Source of the DNA: Ammoniphilus sp. YIM 78166
Lineage (GTDB): Bacteria > Bacillota > Bacilli > Aneurinibacillales > RAOX-1
DNA length: 64,000 bases
NCBI RefSeq assembly: GCF_004522215.1
Contig: NZ_SDLR01000003.1
Location: 1 to 64,000, forward strand
Reading direction: 5' to 3'
Shown: positions 1 to 7,432 of the stretch, piece after piece
Layout: every line of letters begins with the position of its first letter
How positions within the stretch are numbered: position 1 is the stretch's first letter
Notes under the pieces: generated by a model
Database searches by the model: none
Seen by the model: the letters and a program-made list of their open reading frames with translations, nothing else
What the model was told of the DNA's origin: nothing
Position numbers and translations under genes: made by a program

Positions 1-85
1 GGCGAAGCATATTATCTTTAGGAACGACAATATCATAAAACTCTGTAAACCTACTTAGTTTCAGCGTTTCTTGGTTTGAAATCAT
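1..85 (-). CDS. IS1182-like transposase, N-terminal 28 residues only (cut by window edge)
   Basis: The reverse strand from position 85 reads MISNQETLKLSRFTEFYDIV and continues PKDNMLR to the window edge. This resembles the conserved N-terminus of IS1182/IS4-type DDE transposases, which begin with a tyrosine-aspartate-(I/L)-proline block. A GGTGGGTGG stretch sits upstream of the ATG as a possible ribosome site. An imperfect inverted repeat (AAGGGAT near 133, ATCCCTT near 169) lies just outside and could belong to the element end. The rest of the gene is outside the window, so I cannot say whether it is intact. Confidence 0.6.
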   Translation of the reverse strand, partial: MISNQETLKLSRFTEFYDIVVPKDNMLR

Positions 86-235
86 TTTAGTACCACCCAC
101 CACATACATTATTATCTTCAAGTATAAAGCAAAAGGGATACAGTCGCTCGATAAACATCAAGCAATTGCATCCCTTATTGTATAAATGGTACTTTTTCAG
201 TGCCCTCCATTACAATTGGATAGGTTTATTTACTT

Positions 236-398
236 TTCAGGTCTCCACCAACGTAGTCTCGTTCTAGCATCCATGAATCGTTTGTGTCATCTCGTCGATC
301 GAGGAGGTCAAGGCTTCCATCTTACTTCCAACGCTAGTTAAGAGGTACTTAGATTGCCAACCAGCGGGATCAGGTCCAACTGTTTAATTGATTTCCCT
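236..398 (-). pseudogene. Degenerate YvrJ-like small membrane protein
   Basis: Read on the minus strand this stretch aligns with the second yvrJ-like gene at 1376-1513. It shares the N-terminal code for QLDLIPLVGNL and, further on, SKMEALTSSIDEMTQTIHG, the usual YvrJ tail. About 22 bases coding for the hydrophobic core are missing between these blocks, which shifts the frame and produces a TAA after 15 codons. A GGAGGG site precedes it. The gene is therefore broken. YvrJ proteins are about 45-residue single-span membrane peptides; their function is not well established. Confidence 0.55.
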
Positions 399-528
399 CC
401 AGGGACTTTTTTCGAAATGAGATTATTCTTCTACAGCAAAGTCGGATATAGTTCGTTGAGTGATTCCGGCATCCTTAATAATCTGAAGCTGCGGAAAACC
501 TATCTTTCTTCACACGCTTTCCATAACG

Positions 529-563
529 CAAAAAGCACCTCCAGTAATTTTGGAAAGTGCTTA
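529..563 (-). terminator. Probable terminator of the tRNA cluster
   Basis: On the minus strand AAGCAC and GTGCTT pair around a loop of about 18 nt and are followed by a short T run. It lies downstream of tRNA-Ala in the direction of transcription. Confidence 0.45.
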
Positions 564-676
564 GAAACGAAACGTCTATGTAATGGACTTGTACAGTGAT
601 TGACCGTTGGGCGGTACAGTGTAACGAAATTTATTCGTTTAGTCCTCGTCTAAGTCCCCGTTAATTAAAACGCTAT

Positions 677-752
677 TGGTGGAGCATAGCGGGATCGAAC
701 CGCTGACCTCTACACTGCCAGTGTAGCGCTCTCCCAGCTGAGCTAATGCCCC
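677..752 (-). tRNA. tRNA-Ala (GGC)
   Basis: The reverse complement folds as a complete 76-nt cloverleaf including encoded CCA. The acceptor GGGGCAT pairs with ATGCTCC, the anticodon loop is CTGGCAG inside a 5-bp stem (CTACA/TGTAG), and the T loop is TTCGATC. It is the last member of a minus-strand cluster Asn-Val-Thr-Ala. Confidence 0.95.
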
Positions 753-786
753 TTTATACGCAAATAGGCAAGAATGGCAAGGAAAT

Positions 787-903
787 GGTGCCGGCTAAAG
801 GACTTGCCTGTCCTCGAGCTTTGCTTCCTGAATAGACTTCGAGGGGAAACCCTCAACCCCCCTGATTACAAGTCAGGTGCTCTACCAATTGAGCTAAGCC
901 GGC
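787..903 (-). tRNA. tRNA-Thr (TGT) interrupted by a 41-nt insertion in the T arm
   Basis: The 5' part is a normal tRNA-Thr: acceptor GCCGGCT, D arm GCTC/GAGC, anticodon stem CCTGA/TCAGG with loop CTTGTAA. The 3' part, CCTTTAGCCGGCACCA, is also normal. Between the 5' T-stem strand (GAGGG) and the 3' strand the gene carries 41 extra nucleotides, giving 117 nt instead of 76. The insert contains the inverted repeat CCTCGA...TCGAGG. It also offers competing hairpins, GAGGG with CCCTC and AGGAC with GTCCT, which would split the normal T arm. The TTC of the T loop is interrupted. Either the gene is inactive or the RNA needs unusual maturation. Whether an intact tRNA-Thr(TGT) exists elsewhere is not visible here. 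Confidence 0.8.
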
Positions 904-906
904 GTA

Positions 907-983
<77 letters not shown>

Positions 984-1027
984 AAAAATGGCTATGGAAT
1001 TATGACCACTTCGGTATTCCTCCATAT

Positions 1028-1102
1028 TGGCTCCTCAGGACCGACTCGAACCGCCAGCGTACCGGTTAACAGCCGGTTGCTCCACCATTGAGCTACTGAG
1101 GA
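1028..1102 (-). tRNA. tRNA-Asn (GTT)
   Basis: A complete 75-nt cloverleaf with CCA. The acceptor TCCTCAG pairs with CTGAGGA, the anticodon stem CCGG/CCGG encloses CTGTTAA, and the T loop is TTCGAGT. It is first in the minus-strand cluster. Confidence 0.95.
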
Positions 1103-1339
1103 ATCTCTTAACAAGAATGATAATAAGACAGTCGAAAGAGAAGATCAAAGGTAATTTTCTGGCATGAAAACCAAAGAAAACATACTATTTCTCGGCATTT
1201 AAAGGGTTACTTTTCTTTCTAGCGCTCCAGCTTTTCCGAAAGAAAGAGTTGATAGGCATCTATTTAAGGATCTGAGCGAATGAAGCAGTTTTGTTTATCT
1301 AGCTTTCAAACTAGGATTAGCTTCTGCTTGAAATACATA

Positions 1340-1367
1340 AAAAAGAACCCGAAGTAACGGGTTCATT
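1340..1367 (-). terminator. Terminator after brnQ and the yvrJ-like gene
   Basis: On the minus strand GAACCC pairs with GGGTTC around an 8-nt loop and is followed by TTTTTT. It closes the brnQ/yvrJ-like unit. Confidence 0.7.
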
Positions 1368-1375
1368 TTACATTT

Positions 1376-1513
1376 TTAGGGTTTCCACCAACTAAGTCTC
1401 CCTTTGCCAACCGTGGATCGCTTGGCTTCCATTTTGCTTTCTTCCCTTGTGAGCAAATACCAGGAAACAAAGATGGGGAAACCCAGATTGCCGATCAGTG
1501 GAATCAGGTCCAA
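1376..1513 (-). CDS. YvrJ-like 45-residue membrane peptide
   Basis: A TTG start gives 45 residues, MDLIPLIGNLGFPIFVSWYL followed by a charged tail ending in WWKP. The first block matches YvrJ-family peptides, which have one hydrophobic span of about 18 residues. The usual C-terminal tail (KLxxLTxSIxELT) is replaced here by an Arg/Lys/Gly/Trp sequence, so the end may be frameshifted. The ribosome site is weak. It lies about 20 bp downstream of the brnQ stop on the same strand and before a terminator, so it is probably co-transcribed. A broken relative lies at 236-398. Function unknown. Confidence 0.45.
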   Translation of the reverse strand: MDLIPLIGNLGFPIFVSWYLLTREESKMEAKRSTVGKGRLSWWKP

Positions 1514-1536
1514 CTGTTCCAGAAGCTGTGCCCTAT

Positions 1537-2874
1537 TTAAGAAACCTTCCGCTTAACCTGTTCCCCTTGGCTCTTGCCTTTCTCTAACACATATCCGATT
1601 CCCCCGCCAATCACAGCAGGAAGAACCCAACCTAATCCTAGGTCATATAGAGGCAGTGAACCGAAAAGGGCGACCATAGACTCCATGTTTAAGCCTGCTG
1701 ATTTCAAGGCATCCACAATGCTCACGATCGCGGTTCCGATCATGGCACCGACATACACGCGACTAGCCCCAGCTAGTCGGCTGATGAAAGACAGGGCAAT
1801 CAGCGTCATGGCCAGCGGATAAAGAGCGAGCAATACAGGCACCGAGAAAGCGAGAATCTGATTGAGCCCCATGTTCGCTAACCCCATGCTGAATAGGGCC
1901 AGCCCTACAACAAAGGTGTGGTAGGATACACTCGGCCAAAGCTTCGTGAAATACTCTCCGCAAGCGGTAACCAGCCCGACCGATGTGGTCAAGCAAGCTA
2001 GCGTAATCGCCACACCCAGCAAAACAGAACCCGATGTGCCCAGCAAGTGATGAGCGACAGTCGATAGGATTTCTCCTCCGTTGCCGGTTGGGCCAAGCAA
2101 GGACAAGCTAATCGCCCCTACGTACCCCAAAGATACATACACCAAGCTTAAACCGATCGCGGCAATCACTGCTGCTTTAATCGTTGCTGCTGTCAGCGCT
2201 CGACGGTCGGTCACGCCCTGACTTTGTACCGCTGAAATGACGACAATTCCAAAAACCAAAGCGGCTAAAGCATCCAAGGTAAAGTAGCCCTCAATTAATC
2301 CTTTGAAGAAAGGAGCCTCGGCATACGCCTCAGAAGGAGCGCCGATATCATCCAAAGGAGAGAAAATCGCGCGCAAGACCAGGACGGCAATGACAATCAA
2401 CAAGACCGGTGTCAGCAGATTTCCGATCCGCCCAACAAGCTTGGAGGGATTTAAAGCCAGCCAATAGGTTATTCCAAAGTAAACCAACGTATAGACAAAC
2501 AACGGCCAGCCTTGGGCATTCAGCACTGTAGGGAGGAAAGGGACCGCTCCCATCTCAAAAGCTACGGTTCCCGTTCTCGGGATGGCGAGCAATGGACCGA
2601 TTGCCAAGTAAATGGAAAAGGTGAAGACGACCGAAAACTTCGGGTGAACGCGACTGGCTAAATCCTGCAAGTCCCCTCCCATTCGCGCAATCGCGGTTAC
2701 AGCCAACAGGGGCAAACCGACCCCAGTAGCGAGGAAGCCAAGAATAGCCACCCAGAGGCTGGTTCCCGCGCCCTGTCCTAAAGAAGGAGGAAAAATCATG
2801 TTTCCGGCCCCGAAAAATAAGGCAAACAGCATAAGTCCGATGGTGAAGGTGTCTTTGGTTGATATTCGATTCAT
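1537..2874 (-). CDS. brnQ: BrnQ branched-chain amino acid carrier
   Basis: A 445-residue polytopic membrane protein of the LIVCS family, which imports leucine, isoleucine and valine with sodium or protons. The N-terminus MNRISTKDTFTIGLMLFALF followed by FGAGNMIFPP is the family signature, and about 12 hydrophobic segments follow. I chose the start at 2874 because GGAGGG lies 11 nt upstream and homologues begin with this block; an open frame upstream to 2940 is probably not translated. The length fits the family (about 440). It is the first gene of a small minus-strand unit ending with the yvrJ-like peptide. No T-box or CodY-like site was evident in the short leader. Confidence 0.95.
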   Translation of the reverse strand: MNRISTKDTFTIGLMLFALFFGAGNMIFPPSLGQGAGTSLWVAILGFLATGVGLPLLAVTAIARMGGDLQDLASRVHPKFSVVFTFSIYLAIGPLLAIPRTGTVAFEMGAVPFLPTVLNAQGWPLFVYTLVYFGITYWLALNPSKLVGRIGNLLTPVLLIVIAVLVLRAIFSPLDDIGAPSEAYAEAPFFKGLIEGYFTLDALAALVFGIVVISAVQSQGVTDRRALTAATIKAAVIAAIGLSLVYVSLGYVGAISLSLLGPTGNGGEILSTVAHHLLGTSGSVLLGVAITLACLTTSVGLVTACGEYFTKLWPSVSYHTFVVGLALFSMGLANMGLNQILAFSVPVLLALYPLAMTLIALSFISRLAGASRVYVGAMIGTAIVSIVDALKSAGLNMESMVALFGSLPLYDLGLGWVLPAVIGGGIGYVLEKGKSQGEQVKRKVS

Positions 2875-3047
2875 AATGTATGAAACCCTCCGGAAATGTT
2901 CTGAAAATAGTATGTGAATAAATCTTTCTAAGAATAACACATCCGAGACAATTGTTTAAGAGACTCCATAATTTTATAAAGGATTATTCGTGACTTTAGT
3001 CGTGAGAGGAATATGCACTCTAGTTAGGTTTTTCTTGAGGCAGGCTA

Positions 3048-3179
3048 ATGTACCCGCGATACACTTCTCAGACATGCCCAAAACGTGGACATGACGAGAA
3101 GGCAAACCGAAACAAGAAAATGCCTTCATTCTACTGCAAAACGTGCAGGTATGCGTCCAATGATGTAATATTTCATTAG
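3048..3179 (+). pseudogene. TnpB C-terminal zinc-ribbon remnant
   Basis: The frame reads YTSQTCPKRGHDEKANRNKK, then PSFYCKTCRYASNDV before a stop. This is the OrfB/TnpB zinc ribbon (CPxCGH...F.C..C.Y..N.D) from IS200/IS605-type elements. The second cysteine of the first CxxC is arginine, and nothing of the catalytic RuvC domain precedes it. It is a relic. A separate TnpB relic lies at 5810-6166. Confidence 0.7.
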
Positions 3180-3265
3180 GATCTAATAAGAGATATAGAT
3201 TAATAGCTTATTAGAATTAAAGGAATCTAATTTAATATATTAACTATGAATGTAAATTCGTAGAG

Positions 3266-3578
3266 GGACTGAAGGATACGCCAGCAAAGAATAAAGAGGA
3301 AAATGTAATCAATATAAGGGATATTGCACAAGGGCATAAGAAAACAGGAAGTTTGTCTGCTACAACAATTAATCGAATATTGGCTTGTATATCTTCTTTT
3401 TATCAATGGGTGATGTTGTCTGATGAAAGCTCAATGGTCAACCCTCTGCCTTGTGTTATTAACTTCAAGAAACATTCTATTAATGAAGGGTATACCGGCT
3501 TTTTATCATTCGCTGTCAAGAAGAGTGAAATTAAATCTAAGTTTTTGAAGGTGAAGACACCAAAAGCTCTTTACCTTG
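3266..3578 (+). pseudogene. Tyrosine recombinase (phage-integrase type) N-terminal fragment
   Basis: The open frame contains SATTINRILACISSFYQWVM and later GFLSFAVKKSEIKSKFLKVK. Together these match the SAM-like core-binding domain of tyrosine recombinases and the linker to the catalytic domain. The arm-binding N-terminus and the catalytic R-H-R-Y domain are absent. The frame runs on to 3733, but the last 50 codons are read from a hairpin and a copy of the dispersed repeat, so the recombinase similarity ends near 3578. Confidence 0.6.
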
Positions 3579-3608
3579 TGATGAGGGACAGTCCCTCAGT
3601 TGAGTATA

Positions 3609-3647
3609 ATGAAAGAGGGTCCTGCCATTTGCAGGGCCCTCTTGATT
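3609..3647 (+). terminator. Strong hairpin, terminator-like
   Basis: AGAGGGTCCTGC pairs with GCAGGGCCCTCT around a short loop. The same stem-loop type, in a closely related sequence, follows the symporter gene at 29860-29895. Confidence 0.5.
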
Positions 3648-3659
3648 GTGTGGGGGTGC

Positions 3660-3728
3660 AAGTCGAAAGGATTGCCTATACTCGACCCTTTTACAAAGTA
3701 AAACGCACAGCACTTTGCCGTCGGCGAT
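3660..3728. repeat. Dispersed palindromic repeat, copy 1
   Basis: It contains CTTTTACAAAGTAAAACGCA followed by CAGCACTTTGCCG, the core of a repeat family seen at about ten places in the window. A fragment of the other arm (ACAGTCCCTCAGTTGAGTA) lies at about 3588-3606. It sits directly before the toxin-antitoxin module, as does copy 9. Confidence 0.6.
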
Positions 3729-3830
3729 CATAAACCAGCTGGTTCAGTTTCAAATGTCGCCTATAAAGCTCGTCATTCCGTTCGCAACATGGTAAAATGA
3801 AGAAAATATGTAGGATTGAGGTGATATTTT

Positions 3831-4085
3831 ATGGTTTTTCGTAAGAAGATCGTTGGTTCAGATGCAGAAGTATTCAAACAATGGCTGGAACAGGACGAGA
3901 ATACAGTAATTGACTTAGACGGAAAATTGTATTTAGTCAAGCCATTAAAAAATGAGGTGCAGGAAGAAATAGAATCAGATCTGGAATTAAAAAAGATCAT
4001 TCAACATGCTAAAAAAGATATTGTAAACGGAGATCTCTACTTGACGGATGACATTCTTGACGCCATTGAGCGTGGTGAAATATAA
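3831..4085 (+). CDS. Type II antitoxin, 84 residues
   Basis: A small acidic protein (MVFRKKIVGSDAEVFKQWLE...) that ends in LTDDILDAIERGEI and lies one base before a RelE/ParE-like toxin gene, the usual antitoxin-toxin order. I do not recognise a named DNA-binding family; the antitoxin role is inferred from size, charge and position. A ribosome site (GAGGTG) precedes the ATG and a TAAAAT element lies upstream. A near-identical copy lies at 49551-49805, differing at a few residues, with its toxin partner truncated. Confidence 0.75.
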   Translation: MVFRKKIVGSDAEVFKQWLEQDENTVIDLDGKLYLVKPLKNEVQEEIESDLELKKIIQHAKKDIVNGDLYLTDDILDAIERGEI

Positions 4086-4086
4086 G

Positions 4087-4359
4087 ATGGTTATCAAATG
4101 GACTCGTACTGCTAGGGAATGCTTAACCCGTATTTCCAGTGAACGTTTCACTATCGAAGAAACTATGGTGTATAAAAGGCATATAGTCAAAGAAATCGAA
4201 AGGAAAATACTCTTCATGATGGAAGTAACTCCTTCAAAGGAGCCAGAGTGGAGAGGTACGTATCGAATCCTAGTGGGAAATTACAAAGTTTATTATTCTT
4301 TTTCGGAGGACATGAATCATTGTTATATTGAAGGTCTTAAGCACCAGCATCAAAAGTGA
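4087..4359 (+). CDS. RelE/ParE-family toxin, 90 residues
   Basis: The sequence starts MVIKWTRTARECLTRISSER and ends with EWRGTYRILVGNYKVYYSFS then a short basic tail. The block R.L...Y.VYY...E is the C-terminal strand signature of the RelE/ParE superfamily, whose members cleave mRNA on the ribosome or poison gyrase. Which activity this one has cannot be told. The start at 4087 follows the antitoxin stop by one base, indicating translational coupling; an upstream in-frame start at 4048 would overlap the antitoxin. The duplicate locus at 49.8 kb retains only the ends of this gene. Confidence 0.8.
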   Translation: MVIKWTRTARECLTRISSERFTIEETMVYKRHIVKEIERKILFMMEVTPSKEPEWRGTYRILVGNYKVYYSFSEDMNHCYIEGLKHQHQK

Positions 4360-4484
4360 TAAAAGATTCCATCATGATAAATGCTACACAAACATCACCT
4401 CAAAATATACTCCTCTACTCCATTCCTCCCATGCTGGCATCGTAGTATGATAGCTCCCATCAAATAATTTCAAATTAAGGGGAA

Positions 4485-4691
4485 TTGTCCCATCTTAGAA
4501 AATCGAGCTTTCAGCATCAGGGAACGGACTATTCAATTGTTTATCAAATTCTTGAAGATCGGATCGAGGTCAAAGTATTGCAAAATGGAACAAGGGTAAA
4601 CTCCTATGATGAGCTGAAGTGTAGAAAATCGAATAAAGAAACCCATGTCCGCAACCAATACGAAACCTCGCCCGGAAATAATTATTGCTGA
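4485..4691 (+). CDS. Unrecognised 68-residue ORF, doubtful
   Basis: It would start with TTG after AAGGGG, with spacing too short for a good ribosome site. The translation (MSHLRKSSFQHQGTDYSIVY...) has some beta-strand-like periodicity but matches no family I recognise. It lies between the toxin gene and repeat copy 2 and could be the end of a decayed gene. Confidence 0.25.
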   Translation: MSHLRKSSFQHQGTDYSIVYQILEDRIEVKVLQNGTRVNSYDELKCRKSNKETHVRNQYETSPGNNYC

Positions 4692-4698
4692 GACAAAG

Positions 4699-4765
4699 AT
4701 ACCCCCTCAGGTAGGGGTGTTGTTCCCCTTTTACAAGGCAAAGTGCGGAGCGCTTTACCGTGGCG
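4699..4765. repeat. Dispersed palindromic repeat, copy 2
   Basis: Two hairpins occur in a row: CCCCTCAGGTAGGGG, then CAAAGTGCGGAGCGCTTTA. The two-hairpin layout with a CCCCTTTTACAAGG linker is the full form of the family (compare 32013-32085 and 50158-50230). Confidence 0.65.
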
Positions 4766-4814
4766 AACAGGTTCCTAACAGGGAGCCTGTTTTTCTTTCA
4801 TCTGAGATGTAAAA

Positions 4815-5465
4815 TTAGCAAACGATGGGAAAAGGATGAAAGGGCGGACGAGCTTTTCCTACCCACTTGGCTTCGCCACGACTCCACGCCCAAACCCCTA
4901 AGGCCGCTCCGCAAGAATCGAGGGTGTGAGATTCAGCAGAGACTTCATTCGGTACTTTAAACATGGACCAATCGGGAAAATAGGATGCCACTCGCTCTCG
5001 GTCAGCTTGATCCTTTTTATAATTCAAGACGACATGGATCTCTTTTTGCATTCGTAAGCCAAAGACAGCACCCGGGTGAACCTCAGCGATCTGAATGGGA
5101 TTAGGCGTTGGAATGCTTAAAAAAAGTCTAGTAAGGGCGATCCCTCTGAGGGTTAAGTAGGCCATTCGGGTAAAAGTTGGAGGCATCACAGAGCTGCTTC
5201 GCATGCCAATGGATTTTACAACGGTTTGAAGCTCTTTATCCAGCTGTCGTAAGCCCCCTCCGTCTTCGTAAGAAAGGGGCGAATCGATCCCGATGAAAAG
5301 TGGCTGTTCTTTCGTTAACGTTTGAACAAGCTGAAAGATTTGCTGATCGGAGACTTCCTTCCATTGTTTCTCAAAGAATAGGCCCTCTTCTTTCACTTGG
5401 AACAAAGTCATCACGGTATCGCGATGGTTGGATGGACCTGCTAAATCGATTCCCATTACTTTCAT
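4815..5465 (-). CDS. DUF429 family protein
   Basis: A 216-residue protein beginning MKVMGIDLAGPSNHRDTVMT. The G(I/V)D(L/x)A start, a central IGIDSPLS and a later EVHPGAVFGLR are features of DUF429, a predicted RNase-H-fold nuclease or nucleotide-handling family of unknown role. The start at 5465 is preceded by AAGGAG. The frame continues upstream for 100 codons, but that part has no family similarity and no good ribosome site. It stands alone on the minus strand among relics. Confidence 0.75.
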   Translation of the reverse strand: MKVMGIDLAGPSNHRDTVMTLFQVKEEGLFFEKQWKEVSDQQIFQLVQTLTKEQPLFIGIDSPLSYEDGGGLRQLDKELQTVVKSIGMRSSSVMPPTFTRMAYLTLRGIALTRLFLSIPTPNPIQIAEVHPGAVFGLRMQKEIHVVLNYKKDQADRERVASYFPDWSMFKVPNEVSAESHTLDSCGAALGVWAWSRGEAKWVGKARPPFHPFPIVC

Positions 5466-5809
5466 GCTGATACTCCTTTTTGTACAGTAGTTATGATCAT
5501 TGTATCGTCTACGGGGAGAAGGAGGATAGGCTTTTTTGAGAGAGGAAGAAATGGTAACAAAGTCCAACGGAAACTGGACTTTTTTCCGTGACTGGCTTTC
5601 CTCCTGCAAAAAAGATAAGTTATCAATAAAAGATATATTAGATAGGCGAACGGGACTCCTCTCCAATTCATTGGAGAGATGAAAGTGAGCTTTGCCCAAG
5701 CATCCCTTTTGGCATGAGTAGGGCAAATTTTCTCTCTTTCTACATACCATATGAAATTCAATCAACCGTTTATATAATTGATATTTTAATATTTTTTGAT
5801 AGACTATAA
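5466..5809. other. Non-coding stretch, AT-rich
   Basis: Beyond the leader of the DUF429 gene I see no gene, repeat or clear terminator. Open frames here are extensions or shadows. Confidence 0.4.
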
Positions 5810-6166
5810 TTCAAGTTTAAGCTAGAACCGACGAAAGAACAGATGGGAAAAATGGAATGGACATACATGATTGCTTTTGAAGATTTAAACATCAAAGGTA
5901 TGGTTAAAAATCATAACTTGGCAAAAAGCATTGTAGACGGTGGATGGAAGCAACTCATTCAATACACGCAATACAAAGCAGGGTATGCTGGTAAGCGTGT
6001 TGTATTGGTCAATCCACATCATACAAGTCAAGTTTGTTTGGAATGTAGAGCCATCGTAAAGAAAACATGATCTGAACGGATGCACGTATGCTTATGCGGT
6101 TACACCGAACACAGGGATGTGAATGCCGCAAAGAATGTACTTCGTCTTGCTCTGCAAGTAGCATAA
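5810..6166 (+). pseudogene. TnpB transposon nuclease, internally deleted relic
   Basis: The frame begins after a stop with FKFKLEPTKEQ, which resembles the extreme N-terminus of TnpB. It jumps within about ten codons to FEDLNIKGMVKNHNLAKSI, YKAGYAGKRVVLVNPHHTSQ and a zinc ribbon ending DVNAAKNVLRLALQVA. So almost the whole protein between the N-terminus and the last RuvC motif is gone. A TGA at 6068 also interrupts the frame just before the second zinc-ribbon cysteine pair. TnpB is the RNA-guided nuclease of IS200/IS605 and IS607 elements. No TnpA is nearby. Confidence 0.8.
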
Positions 6167-6260
6167 GAAAAATAGGCTCGGAACGTGCCTTCGGGGAGAG
6201 AACGACAATAGTCGGCTCAATGAAACGAGAAGCTCGCTAATTTATTGGCGAGAGGTTCAC
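6160..6260 (+). ncRNA. Possible omegaRNA / element right end of the TnpB relic
   Basis: Downstream of the tnpB stop lies a GC-rich stretch ending in the hairpin CTCGC...GCGAG and then GTTCAC at 6255-6260. A terminal hairpin followed by a short fixed 3' end is the layout of IS605-type right ends and of TnpB guide RNA scaffolds. If so, the guide would start at 6261. The assignment rests on position and shape only. Confidence 0.35.
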
Positions 6261-6543
6261 TGCGAGTGCTAAAGACCGATGGAATGAAGAACCGGTTTTC
6301 TGTAAAAACCAGTTTACTCAGCAAAGGTTCAGGCTCTTTTAAGAACCAATGGTTAGGTGATGCCCGAAGTGGGGATTAGAACTGGTTTTGAGTTGTCCTC
6401 AATCGGGAGAGGAGGTTTCCCCATTAGGGAAAGCACTGAACTGGGATGTCCCGCATGAGGCGAGTCTAACTTCAATCAGAAGGATATAGAGGACTTAGGG
6501 TTGGAAGATGCCGTCTTGATCTGAGTCATCCAGTGCATTTGGT
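6261..6543 (+). other. Non-coding stretch with several hairpins
   Basis: No convincing gene. Local inverted repeats occur (for example GGTTTT...AAAACC near 6293-6310), and the stretch runs into a clear terminator at 6544. It may be flanking sequence of the decayed element or an unrecognised RNA. Confidence 0.3.
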
Positions 6544-6570
6544 ATCGGTGTCAGACCGATGCTTTTTCTT
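6544..6570 (+). terminator. Rho-independent terminator
   Basis: ATCGGT-GTCAG-ACCGAT is followed by GCTTTTTCTTTC. Confidence 0.7.
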
Positions 6571-6621
6571 TCTTCGCAAGGATGTGCTGTGCTAAAATAG
6601 AACGCAAGGAGGTGAACATGA

Positions 6622-6891
6622 ATGAATCAAAATGAAATGCTGCAGCTGATTTTAGAGAAGCTTGTTTCTTTGGAACAAGGACAAAAAGCATTAGAACAAG
6701 GACAAAAATCACTCGAACTAGGTCTAAAAACGTTAGAACTAGGCCAAGCAAGCCTGAAGGAGGAAATTCAAGAAAATAGGCAAGCGATACGAGAATTGCA
6801 AAACGATGTACAGGAGATCAAACAAGGGATGCGCTTTTATGATCACAAGATCGTAGAACATGAAAAGGAAATCTTTAAATTGAAAAGCTAA
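6622..6891 (+). CDS. Small coiled-coil protein with seven-residue repeats, 89 residues
   Basis: A strong AAGGAGGTG lies 7 nt before the ATG. Residues 16-44 contain four near-exact heptads (LEQGQKA, LEQGQKS, LELGLKT, LELGQAS), followed by a long amphipathic helix ending KIVEHEKEIFKLKS. The whole protein is predicted to be one coiled coil and has no cysteine or membrane segment. Similar short proteins of unknown function are common in Bacillales. A related but frameshifted gene lies at 7003. The heptads are nearly identical at the DNA level, so the number of repeats may vary by slippage. Confidence 0.75.
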   Translation: MNQNEMLQLILEKLVSLEQGQKALEQGQKSLELGLKTLELGQASLKEEIQENRQAIRELQNDVQEIKQGMRFYDHKIVEHEKEIFKLKS

Positions 6892-7002
6892 TCCCCCTTT
6901 TTTATATCCCCCAAAGACTACCTCTTGACCTTCCCCACGCCAAGTCTCTTTTCATATCCATCCATTCTTCCCAAATTAACCCTTATAAGAGGTGACTTGT
7001 CT

Positions 7003-7137
7003 ATGGAAAATATGACAGAAGGGCTGCGTGCCGTTCTCCAGGAAGAATTAAAACCTTATTATTTAAAAAAGATCTTCAGGTCATAAAGGAAGGGCAAAAA
7101 CAAAATCCCAGCGAGCCTATCTCCCCTTTTAAGTAAA
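7003..7137 (+). pseudogene. Frameshifted relative of the coiled-coil protein
   Basis: MENMTEGLRAVLQEELKPYY is preceded by AGAGGTG and stops at 7087. The next frame continues DLQVIKEGQKQNPSEPIS before running into repeat copy 3. Both pieces resemble the C-terminal helix type of the neighbouring coiled-coil family. A single indel near 7065 explains the break. Confidence 0.5.
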
Positions 7138-7166
7138 GTGCGGAGCGCTTTGCCGTGGGCGTTAAT
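7118..7166. repeat. Dispersed palindromic repeat, copy 3
   Basis: Core TAAAGTGCGGAGCGCTTTG is preceded by CCCCTTTTAAG, as in copy 2. It overlaps the end of the broken coiled-coil gene. Confidence 0.6.
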
Positions 7167-7327
7167 GAAGAAGGCGATAAAAAGATCGTTAATGAAGTAG
7201 CCCTATTCGCGTGATTCCTGATGAAGAGGTAAATAGAGTTTTTTTGGGCAAGCCTAGGCGCATTGTTTACCATACATCTAATGAAAAATGTATTATTTCA
7301 CTAAGGTGATAGATGAAATCCAAATAG

Positions 7328-7358
7328 AGCGGATCGATATATCGATTCGCTTTTTTTC
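7328..7358 (+). terminator. Rho-independent terminator
   Basis: AGCGGATCGAT pairs with ATCGATTCGCT and is followed by TTTTTTT. Confidence 0.7.
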
Positions 7359-7376
7359 ATAGCTAGGATCAAGATG

Positions 7377-7385
7377 TGGTATAAT
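7377..7385 (+). promoter_or_regulatory. Extended -10 promoter for the 7433-9124 operon
   Basis: TGGTATAAT is an extended -10 element about 45 nt before the first start codon. No good -35 was found, as is usual for this promoter type. Confidence 0.45.
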
Positions 7386-7432
7386 TTAGAATATTTATCT
7401 ATGATTGATTTTGGTATTGTCTAGGAGGGACT

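Noticed and set aside
354-599. 81-codon open frame near the left edge
   Set aside because: It overlaps the broken yvrJ-like gene on the other strand and a terminator, with no ribosome site or similarity.
3579-3733. C-terminal 50 codons of the recombinase fragment frame
   Set aside because: They run through a terminator hairpin and repeat copy 1, so they are not part of the recombinase.
4815-5765. 100-codon upstream extension of the DUF429 gene
   Set aside because: The family N-terminus and an AAGGAG site are at 5465; the extension has no recognisable similarity.
6261-6543. Group II intron or known riboswitch between the TnpB relic and the coiled-coil gene
   Set aside because: No domain V, GTGYG start or known aptamer signature could be recognised; only local hairpins.
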